This document shows, one piece after another, positions 35,001-47,000 of a DNA stretch of 64,000 nucleotides (its first letter is position 1; every line of letters starts with the position of its first letter). The translations under genes were made by a program, and so were the position numbers. The stretch is from Arenicola marina (taxonomy: Eukaryota; Annelida; Polychaeta; Arenicolidae), in assembly GCA_964019135.1 (NCBI GenBank), contig OZ025248.1:72360119-72424118 (forward strand). The letters run 5' to 3'. The notes below the pieces were generated by a model. That model searched no databases and was not told where the DNA came from. It saw only the letters and a list, made by a program, of their open reading frames with translations.

Positions 35001-38000
35001 TGCGGTCCGCCATGCCGTCATTGTGCATGTCTAAACACGATTCTTTCTCTGTCAGTGTCTAAGTCATAGTGCGGTCCGCCATGCGGTCATTGTGCATGTC
35101 TAAACATGATTCTTTCTGTCAGTGTCTATGTCATAGTGCGGTCCGCCATGCCGTCATTGTGCATGTCTAAACACGATTCTTTCTCTGTCAGTGTCTATGT
35201 CATAGTGCGGTCCGCCATGCCGTCATTGTGGATGTCTAAACATGATTCTTTCTCTGTCAGTGTCTATGTCATAGTGCGGTCCGCCACGCCGTCATTGTGC
35301 ATGTCTAAACACGATTCTTTCTCTGTCAGTGTCTATGTCATAGTGCGGTCCGCCACGCCGTCATTGTGTATGTCTAAACACGATTCTTTCTCTGTCAGTG
35401 TCTATGTCATAGTGCGGTCCGCCACGCCGTCATTGTGCATGTCTAAACACGATTCTTTCTGTCAGTGTCTATGTCATAGTGCGGTCCGCCACGCCGTCAT
35501 TGTGCATGTCTAAACACGATTCTTTCTCTGTCAGTGTCTATGTCATAGTGCGGTCCGCCACGCCGTCATTGTGTATGTCTAAACACGATTCCTTCTCTGT
35601 CAGTGTCTATGTCATAGTGCGGTCCGCCACGCCGTCATTGTGCATGTCTAAACATGATTCTTTCTCTGTCAGGGTCTATGTCATAGTGCGGTCCGCCACG
35701 CCGTCATTGTGCATGTGTAAACCCGGGCCCGGGGCATCTAATTTGGGACTTGCTTCATCATTCATCGGCCGGCGCGACAGCTCAGTGGGCTAGAGCGTTC
35801 GCATTGAGTGCTCTGATCACCTGAGAGCCTAACAGGCACGTGGGTCGGTGGTTCGAACCCTGCTGTGGCCATGTCTGTGTGGTCGCAGGATAAAGATCCC
35901 ATGTCTTTCTTCGTAAAGATTAGGGGGTTACCCCCGGGGACGTGGCTCCACTCTCCCTTCCTTCTCCCATTGACGCGATATGACCAAAAGTGGTTAAAGC
36001 GTCCTAAATAACCAACCAACCATCGTTCATTGCCCTGGGAGGTTTCTTGGCCCACAGCCCGCCGAAGACATTAATTCCCGCCTAGGATCACTGGGTCAGT
36101 AATGAAGTATCTCACACCGCCTTGTCCCAGGTCGTCATAAGACACGTCACAATGGGTCAGTAATGAAGTATCTCTCACCGCCTTGTCCCAGGTCGACATA
36201 AAACACGTCACAATGGGTCAGTAATGAAGTATCTCTCACCGATTGTCCCAGGTCGTCATACGACACGTCACAATGGGTCAGTATTGAAGTATCTCTCACC
36301 GTCTTGTCCCAGGTCGTCATAGGACACGTCACAATGGGTCAGTAATGAAGTATCTCACACCGCCTTGTCCCAGGTCGTCATAAGACACGTCACAATGGGT
36401 CAGTAATGAAGTATCTCACACCGCCTTGTCCCAGGTCGTCATAAGACACGTCACAATGGGTCAGTATTGAAGTATCTCTCACCGTCTTGTCCCAGGTCGT
36501 CATAGGACACGTCACAATGGGTCAGTAATGAAGTATCTCACACCGCCTTGTCCCAGGTCGTCATAAGACACGTCACAATGGGTCAGTAATGAAGTATCTC
36601 TCACCGCCTTGTCCCAGGTCGACATAAAACACGTCACAATGGGTCAGTAAAGAAGTATCTCTCACCGATTGTCCCAGGTCGTCATACGACACGTCACAAT
36701 GGGTCAGTATTGAAGTATCTCTCACCGTCTTGTCCCAGGTCGTCATAGGACACGTCACAATGGGTCAGTAATGAAGTATCTCTCACCGCCTTGTCCCAGG
36801 TCGTCATAAGACACGTCACAATGGGTCAGTAATGAAGTATCTCTCACCGTCTTGTCCAAGGTCGTCCTAAGACACGTCACAATGGGTCAGTAATGAAGTA
36901 TCTCTCACCGTCTTGTCCCAGATCGTCATAAGACGCGTCACAATGGGTTAGTAATGAAGTATCTCTCACTGCCTTGTCCCAGGTCGTCATAAGACACGTC
37001 ACAATGGGTCAGTAATGAAGTATCTCTCACCGCCTTGTTCCAGGTCGTCATAAGACACGTCACAATGGGTCAGTAATGAAGTATCTCTCACTGCCTTGTC
37101 CCAGGTCATCATAAAACACGTCACAATGGGTCAGTAATGAAGTATCTCTCACCGCCTTGTCCCAGGTCGTCATAAAACACGTCACAGTGGGTCAGTAATG
37201 AAGTATCTCTCACCGCCTTGTCCCAGGTCGTCATAAGACACGTCACAATGGGTCAGTAATGAAGTATCTCACACCGATTGTCCCAGGTCGTCATAAGACA
37301 CGTCACAATGGGTCAGTATTGAAGTATCTCTCACCGTCTTGTCCAAGGTCGTCATGAGACACGTCACAATGGGTCAGTAATGAAGTATCTCTCACCGTCT
37401 TGTCCAAGGTCGTCATAAGACACGTCACAATGGGTCATTAATGAAGTATCTGTCACCGTCTTGTCCAAGGTCGTCATAAGACACGTCACAATGGGTCAGT
37501 AATGAAGTATCTCTCACCGCCTTGTCCCAGGTCGTCATAAGACACGTCACAATGGGTCAGTAATGAAGTATCTCTCACCGTCTTGTCCAAGGTCGTCATA
37601 AGACACGTCACAATGGGTCAGTAATGAAGTATCTCTCACCGTCTTGTCCAAGGTCGTCATAAGACACGTCACAATGGGTCAGTAATGAAGTATCTCTCAC
37701 CGTCTTGTCCAAGGTCGTCATAAGACACGTCACAATGGGTCAGTAATGAAGTATCTCTCACCGTCTTGTCCCAGGTCGTCATAAGACACGTCAGAATGGG
37801 TCAGTAATGAAGTATCTCTCACCGTCTTGTCCAAGGTCGAGCTCCTGGAAGTTGAAGGTGATGGTGTTGTCATCCTTGACCCTGATCGTCCACGTGCACT
37901 CCACGTTCGGGGGGTAGGGCTCGGGGTAGAGGGGTGACATGATCTCCCCGCCCACCCCGCTGATGAAGGGAGGGCCGCATCGGGGGTCAGAGGGTGGGAA

Positions 38001-41000
38001 GGGCTGCCACCCTACACAAAAACAACAACCAAATCAGTTATTTTTGCATCGCAGGATTATTAAATGATTGCATTAATGCATCAAATTGTGAAATAGCATT
38101 ACTAAGGGGTTGGAATTAGCTGAATCATCTCAGGGGCTTAACACCATAATGCCGCCATGGAACGTTTTCTCTTGCAAATGCAATTCTTGCTTAATGTGCA
38201 GGTTAGTTTAGGCCTATGGCTGACCGGGTTGGAAAGCGGTGTATATGAAACGAATGTCAGTGTCACATGTACATAATTCGAATCCATTATTATTATTGTC
38301 AATGTCTGTCACTTTTTGTGCTTATGTTTTTTATTTACATTTAATATCTACGTCCTGAATAAATCAAGCTAAACACAAACGAAACTGATGAATATTGTTT
38401 ATTTTTATCCGGAAACAATCTATCCAGGGAACCAATAGCGTACTGTTTAATTATACCGGAAGTGAATGACGCTGAAGCGTTACTGAGGCGTGGTGTGTTT
38501 GACTTCATGCGACTGGCTGGACACTTAGCCCCCGTCATACCCCGATATAAGCCGCTACTCTTGTCAAGGAATGATATGGGAATTTCTTATTCTGCACAAA
38601 TAACATATGTCAATTGGCACATTTGGCGTACGGACCAGTAAGTGATGGTAGCATTTCTATTGTGGTTCCTCACACATTCGGGTAGAGTTCCTTGCGCAGA
38701 CGCAAACAAAGAAATAACCTAAAATATGATCGTGCTTCGCTTATACGTGTTTACCCATCATGGCCAGGTAGCAGTTAGGATTATAAAACGAGACTGGTTT
38801 TGTAGCAATAACATCTTGCAGTTGCGCATCGTTTGCATATTAATTTTATTTTGTGCGTGGCATGAATGCGTGCTGGAGATTGCATTGCCACGGGCGGCCA
38901 TATAGCTGCCGTCTAAGCCTCGTTCTACTTAATGGCCATTAGGCGTAGCCATCGAATGCCACGAATGACAATATTTGGTGGCAGTGCTTCAAGCACAGAC
39001 ATCTGACCGGGGGCGCTAAATGCGCAGACCGCAGAAATAGAGGTCACGAAAGGACACCCGGTGATTCCATCCCAAGGGATTAACTGTCCGGACACAGTGC
39101 GCTCACCGGATTAAGTTGGCGAACCGCGATTACAGCTCGCCCCCCCCCCCCCCTTCCCTCTTCCTCCCAGTGACCCGGCTCTTCCTCCACTCCCCATCCC
39201 TACCCCTCCCCCCCTCCCCCTCCATGTCGATCCTCACTCCTGCCGGTCACGTCCTGCTGTAGCCGTGGGAGGGCTTAGCTGCGCACCAACGGCGTGTATG
39301 ACGGAAGGAGTGCGCTGAACCAACATCCCATTGACCCCCTCAAGCCGAGTGAAAGCTCGAGCATTGGGTGTCCAGCTATCAGTGGCCTCCATGTGGTCAT
39401 GCATTTTCCTGTGATTAGGGCGAGGCTGTTGTTGGAAGAGGGGCAGCGTCCAGGATTTTTTCTGTGATTAGGCACGGGGAGTCGTTGGATGAATGGTTTA
39501 TGTATGATGGGTATTATCGACAGATTCTGAAGTTAAAAGGGCTAAAAGTGCTCAAACAATATTGCCCACCTACTTTTCGTCGACCTCTATTGGTTGTTTA
39601 TTTGAGTTCTTGCTGTCTAACAATGTTGTGATGTTTAACCAATGGGATGATGTCTAACAAGGCTGTAATGTTAACCAATGCTGTGATATCTAAGCAATGC
39701 TGTGATGTCACACCAATGGGATAATGTTTAACAATGATGTGACGTTTAACCAATGGGCTGATGTTAACCACTGCTGTCATGTTTAACCAATGCTGTGATG
39801 TCTAACCATTGCTGTGATGTATAACCAATGCTGTGATGTATAACCAATGGGATGATGTCTAACAATGTTGTGACGTTTAACCAAGGGGATGATGTCTAAC
39901 AATGTTGTGACGTTTAACCAAGGGGATAATGTCTAACAATGTTGTGACGTTTAACCAAGGGGATAATGTCTAACAATGTTGTGACGTTTAACCAAGGGGA
40001 TGATGTCTAACAATGTTGTGACGTTTAACCAAGGGGATGATGTCTAACAATGTTGTGACGTTTAACCAAGATGATGATGTCTAACCATTGCTGTGATGTC
40101 TAACCATTGCTGTGATGTCTAACCATTGCTGTGATGTCTAACCATTGCTGTGATGTCTAACCATTGCTGTGATGTATAACCAATGCTGTGATATCTAACC
40201 ATTGTTGTGATGTTTAACCAATGCTGGCGCATGCTCCCTTTCGTTAGGTGGCGCCACGCAAGCTGCGCTTATACCGCTGCTGTCGGCCGGGGGCAAATTT
40301 CCAGATTCTTAAAAAACGGCCAAATCAGTTGTAATTGCTTGCAGCATTATAGTTTTCAAGAATTAAACATAAAACTATCGACCTTGCGTATTTAATACAG
40401 AAAAATGTTACCATTTTGAACTTTTTCTTTCGTCACCTGATACCGTGTGTTAGTAGGCTTAGGCTGCGTCCCCGGCATTAATTTGTATAAATACGCGGCG
40501 CATTTGTCCCATAAATCTGCGCAGCGCCGCCCTGGCGAGCGAATATGCGAATGCATTGAGGCAGTAGACGACAGCAGAGATATAATGGATCCCTAGCGGA
40601 GTGAGTCGAAGGAAGAGAGGGATGCTGGTAATGCAATAATGTGACGTTTAACCAATGATGTGCAGGCAGCCTCAGGTTGCGACACCGCGATCTTCATCCA
40701 GCCACGGCGGCAAAACAGGCAGTCATTAATAATGTTCGGCAGCAAAAAAAGAACTCCGCGACCCCCCCCCCCCCCCTCCCCTCCCAACACACCCCGGCAC
40801 CCTTTGTCAAACCCCCGCCCATCACCACCTCCTCTTCCCCGCTCCTCCCCCTATCCCGATCACCCTCCAGTCCTCCAGTCCGCCCCTTGCGGTGATTGGT
40901 GTCATTTGGAGAGTCCCTCAGTGGCAGATTGGTCCCTTCAGCCAGGCTGACCGTCTGCCAGCCGGTCCCACGTGGCCGCCTTATGACAGGGGCGCGGCCT

Positions 41001-44000
41001 GCAGCTTCAATCTCGGATTTGTTCCCGCGTGACTCCAGGGCATGGCGCCCAATCCGCCGACTTGAATCTCGAAGTTATCGACTTAAAGGCGAAATTTGGC
41101 TCGGGTCCTGTTGCGCACTCCGCATTTTGTTCTTGGCTTTCAAATGATGATGGGACATGCACCCCCCACCTTCCCTCCCTCCCACCTCCCTTCACCCGTC
41201 GGCTAAGCCTCGCCTCTCAGGTTTTTCGGCCCGCGGTCCCCCAGCGGGGAACATGAAATGCCATGGCCGACATACTGGACCATGTAAACAATGACGTTGA
41301 AAAAGGCCCATTCGCTCCCCCGAATGCCACTTAAAGTCTGTTTGCTTGCCATGTGAATAGCCTGGCTGTGGTCGGTCTGTAAAGCCCCCCCCCCCCCCCT
41401 GGACTCCTTGGGGTACTACTCACTGCCAACGACCCACGACCCTCATAGGTCGGCTTCCTCCGCCTTGAGCCTCTGCATCACCCACCACCCGGCTATGGTT
41501 TATCGACACAGGAGTCTGCAATTCTCTCCCTCACCACCATGGCCATGACCATGGCCTTACCTATGGTCCTGTTTATCAACATAGGAGTCTGTCATGCCCC
41601 CCCCCCACCACCACCACACCCAGCTATGGCCTTACCTATGCTCCTGTGTATCAACACGGGAGTCTGCAATGTCCCCCTCACCACCACCACACTGGCTATG
41701 GTTTATCAACATAGGAGTCTCCCAGGTCCCCTTCACCACCACCACACCCAGCTTTTGCCTTACCTATGGTTCTGTTTATCAACATAGGAGTCTGTCATGT
41801 CCCCATATACCCCCCCCCCCCCCACATCCAGCTTTGGCCTTACCTATGGTCCTGTTTATCAATATAAGAGTCTGCAATGTCCCCCTCACCACCACCACAT
41901 CCAGCTATGGCCTTACCTATGGTCCTGTTTATCAACATAGGGATCTGCAATGCCCCTCTTACCACCACTATACCGGCTATGGCCTTTGCCTATGGTCCTG
42001 TTTATTAACATAGGAGTCAGCAATGTCCCCCTCACCACCACCACACCCAGCTATGGCCTTACCTATGGTCCTGTTTATCAACATAGGGATCTGCAATGTC
42101 CGCCTCACCGCCACCACACCCAGGTATGACCTTACCTATGGTCCGGTTTATCAACACAGGAGTCTGCACCCCCCCCCCCCCCACCACCACCACCACTACA
42201 CCCAGCTATGGCCTTAAATATGGTCCTGTTTAGGAGTCTGCAATGTCCCCCTTACCACCACCAAACCCAGCTATGGCCTTACCTATGGTCCTGTTTATCA
42301 ACACAGGAGTCTGCATCCCCCCCCCCCCACCACCACATCCAGCTATGGCCTTAAATATGGTCCTGCTTATCAACATATGAGTCTGCAATGTCCCCCTCGC
42401 CACCACCACACCCAGCTATGGCCTTACCTATGGTCCTGTTTATCAACATATGAGTCTGCAATGTCCCCCTTACCACCACCAAACCCTGCTTTGGCTTTAC
42501 CTATGGTCCTGTTTATCAACACAGGAGTCTACAATGTCCCCCTCGCCACCACCACAGCCGGCTATGGCCTTACCTATGGTCCTGTTTTTCAACATAGGAG
42601 TCTACAATGTCCCCCTCACCACCACACCCAACTATGGCCTTACCAATGCTTCTGTTTATCAACACAGAAGTCTGCAATGTCCCCCTCGCCACCACCACAT
42701 CCAGCTATGGCCTTACCTATGGTCCTGTTTATCAACATAGGAGTCTGCAATGTCCCCCTCATCACCACCACACCGGCTATGGCCTTACCTATGGTCCTGT
42801 TTATTAAGCCAGGAGTCTGCGACCCCCCCCCCCCCCCCACCACCACACCCAGCTATGGCCTTACCTATAGTCTTGTTTATCAACATAAGAGTCTACAATC
42901 CCCCCCCCACCCCCCACCACCACACCCAGCTATGGCCTTAAATATGGTCCTGTTTATCAACACAAAAGTCTGCAATGTCCCCCTCACCACCACCACACCC
43001 AGCTATTGCTGAAATATGAAATATATTTAGATGAAACTTGCACCGGATGCAAATGTCAGCTTTTGAAACGACTACCTGTTGCTCAGTAGCCGCTAAGCCT
43101 GCTAACCAAATGAGCTAGGGAGGATTCGCTATCGATATTGGAGTCTATACCTATGGCCTCATGTCTTAATATATGAATCGCGCCCAAAGCAATAATAGCG
43201 CTTACTGCCGTCACACAGTGGGCTTCGTAGTTATAGTGTGTCTTATGTAGTGCACGATTCAACACGTATGTTCCGTAGAACATAGACACGCCCATTATAG
43301 GTGTGGGATGGGGTTTTACTTATTGAAGACCAGCTCATTTTAGAGTGCAGATAGGCCAATCAACCCTGGGCCATGGGGCCCCTGTGAAAAAGATTAGAAA
43401 GAGGAAAAAGGTCTCAGACACAGGTGGGGTTTGAACCCACAACCGGTTAATCTGCAATCGAGCTAGCTATTCTACTTCGGCGCCTCCCTTTAACCTCAAG
43501 ATATCATGGTATATACCGTCATATACATTATGGTGTCTTGCTATGTTGCATATAATCTCTCTCTCTCTCTCTCTCGATATACATATATATATATATATAT
43601 GGGTAATTCTACAAAAACTGCATAATTTCAAACTGAAATTTGGAAAATTAAGGTTTTTTTCAAATCACGTGATATTTTCGATGTGTATCCTCTAGATATC
43701 CATGTTTTTGAAAGCAAACAGAGCCGAGCTTACGCGTTGTTAGGAACTTCCCAGTTAAATAGGAAAGGGATGACGTCACCCACATTTTGTCAACTCTATT
43801 ACCGGACAATTTTATAAGTCCCCGCGCTTAAAACCTTTTAATAAGTACTAGTTCACTCATAATTCGCTTTACATGGTATGGGGTCAATATGCCTAACACT
43901 TCACTATGAAATTAACTGTTGAAGACGGATAAAGTTCGATATTAATATGAAACATGTAATTGTTATGCCCAAACATCAGCTTTGTAAACAAGAAAGGTAT

Positions 44001-47000
44001 CGGATACTAGGTAAGAACTTTACGTATTGGCGAAGGTAAGGAGGGGAGGGGGATTCGGTACAGACCCGGAGGAGTGGGCGGATCTAGAAATGTAAAAAGG
44101 GGGTTTGGGCGGGGGGGGGGAGGGGGGATGACCGCACTTGTCCAGCCAAGTTTCTTACGAATGGGAGGAGGCAGGGGCGTGTGCATAAATTCTTGAAGGG
44201 GTGGGGGGGGGGGGGCACAGAAATAGAAAATAATGCGTGTAAAATCCTGAGACGTAGGTGAGCGTGGTGCATAGAATTTGAATTTGAAGGAGGAGATAAG
44301 GTATATCTTAGGGTCTGGAATGGAAGGGGGTACACGTGCCCTCTGTGCCCCCCACCCCTGGCAGGGGGCACATACCTTGAAAAGGGGGGGGGTCACATAT
44401 ATACCCTAGGGTCTGAAAGAGGGGGTACGTGTCCCATGGGAGGGAAGCCCAGATGGCCTTGATTTTGCATGGAAAAACGGCATTCTTCCCAAGAAGGGTC
44501 GTTGAGAACATTTTAAATTTATGACAGTCCTGGAGGGGGAGAGGGGGGGGGGGGAATCCCCCCTTTCTTGGATCCTCCACTTAGAAATAGATTTCGTTGG
44601 AAGACCAGACTTTTACAGTGCGTGGTCTAGTTCCCAAAGGGTGGGGTGATCGCCGTCTAATCCCCGCCCCCTAGATACGCCCCTGCGCGGTGCTATAAGT
44701 TTATTGGGCGGTTTGATTAGGGTCCCTTATAGCCCTGCTAGGAATAAGGTGGCTAATGTAGCTGTAATGTCAGAAACAGCTATTATATGATCTAGCTGTC
44801 AGTCAACGTCGGTTAATGCCGGTCTGCATCGTGTTAGCCGTGATTATTGATCACATAAGATGTTCTCTTTAATGCTACTTCAGCTATAACTTTTCATAAC
44901 TTTTGTTCAGGTCATAACTTTTGTTCAGGGGAAATATTGGACCATCTATATATTGTCTGTGTAACAGTGCGGACCACATATGCGTTACCCTGTTCTTAAA
45001 TGACCTTTGATGTCGTAAAGAAAACGTTTCTCTCTCAGCCAGGGCCACGTGTCTGTGGCACGAAGTATTGTTCAGTGTCGCCATCTGTTGGGCAAATTTG
45101 TTACCAACAGGGATGGAGCACTTCCTTCTCAGCCCACATAATGTTCTAGGTAACAGGGCTGACAGAAAATCATGGGACAGGCATACAACGGGACATATTT
45201 CTGGAATTGTGGAAATAGCTGACCTTAGACCATCCATCATAATTGCTCTAATATCTATGTAATAAATTCAAATAGAAATCGTTAATGAAATAACGATATT
45301 CCAGTCCATGGAGACACCAAGGAATGATGATACAGGGCTTCTGGGACAGGTCATTATTGGCGCTATATGATTCTTTCATTCCGAATAATATATAAACCGG
45401 TGATGTCTGGCTAGAATAAAACACATGCTGTTGATGACCTTGATTTAATTGACCAACCAAATCACACTATCTGGCCTAAATAGGATTTTTGTATTATGAT
45501 TTTCTCGGCAGGACCTTAATTATTTACTTATCGTAAAATGACCCATATATGACCCAATGCAACCGCCGTGGTGGGATTGGCAATTACAAGACCAAAAACA
45601 GCAACGTAGTAGATGCTTGAACAGGTATCGTAGAACCAAGTCCCGTGAAGACTTAAGTGGATACTTAAATGCAAAATTGAACTTTAAAGATATGTATGAT
45701 AACAAAGAACGGTTGTATCGGAAGAATCTGCGAGAAAGTATAGAAAGTAACTTGAGAAACTCAAGTCAGTTTTGGAAGCTTGTTAAACGCACCTTGTTCA
45801 GGAATACAAGTGATCCCGAAATTTCTGGGCAAAGATGGTCTACATATTTCGAGCAGTTGCTAAACCCTGACAGCACCAACGTTCCCGACTTGGTTTATGA
45901 CAATATCCATGACTTTTTGACGAGCCACGACACCGAATGCGAGGAGTGTACAAAAGGTATACCTTATGAGATTAACAGGGAATTTACAGTCCAAGAATTG
46001 GTAACCGCGATGCAAAATTTACAAAACAATAAAGCCCAATGGTATGACGGTCTGTGTAACGAAATACTGAAACATTCTGCTGACGCCACAGCACCCATAA
46101 TGACAAACTTATTTAACGGTATACTAAACAATGGGGATTTTCCTAACTCCTGGTGTAAAGGCATCATATATCCGATACATAAAACAGGTTCTCGCAATCT
46201 AGAAAGTAACTACAGGGGCATATCCCTGATCCCTGCGATGGGAAATCTATTTACGTCTATCATAGGGAATAGGCTGCAAGGATGGGTCGAAGATAACAAT
46301 AAAGTGGTTGATGAACAAAATGGCTTCAGATCGGGTCGCACTACGATAGAGCACATATATAGCTTATATGCAGTGATACAGAAATATTTAAGCAAACCAG
46401 GTGGGAGATTCTATTGTATTTTCATAGATTTCTCAAAAGCATTTGACCGCGTGCCTCATTTTTGCAGATTAATCAAGCACATCTTTTTTGCAGATTAATC
46501 AAGCAGGGAATGCATGGTAAAATCATGGTAATCCTGAAATCTGAAATGTATATGAAGCTCTCAAGTTGTGTACAAACAAAAGATGGTCTGACAGAATTTT
46601 TCAAATGCAGCACTGGAACCAGACAGGGTTGTAAGCTGAGTCCTTTACTCTTTGTTATATATTTAAGTCAATTAGTTGAAATGTGTAGGGAAAGCGGTTG
46701 TGACGGGGTTTATTTAGATGAAAATAATTCAAATCTGTTTATGTTATCATGTGCAGACGATTTAGCCCAATTCGCCGATCTGGTCGGTAGACTCCAGAAA
46801 CAAATCAATGTATTGAAGAAGTATTGTGACTCATCGGGAATGAAAGTCAACATGGATAAAACCAAAATTGATGTTTTCAGAAAGGGAGGAATTGTGAAAC
46901 GTAACGACAAGTGGCATTTTGAAGGGCAACATATAGAAATAGTCCCGTTCTACAAGTATCTAGGCATTGTATTCTCAAGCAGATTAACATGGTTACAGGC

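Noticed and set aside
29355..35793. Long plus-strand frames (up to 309 codons) with repeated MILSVSVYVIVRSA-type peptides
   Set aside because: They result from a 69-bp repeat unit, a multiple of three, and stop at every 67-bp unit. They lie antisense in an intron.
44884..45240. 118-codon minus-strand frame
   Set aside because: No recognised motif. No splice or start support.
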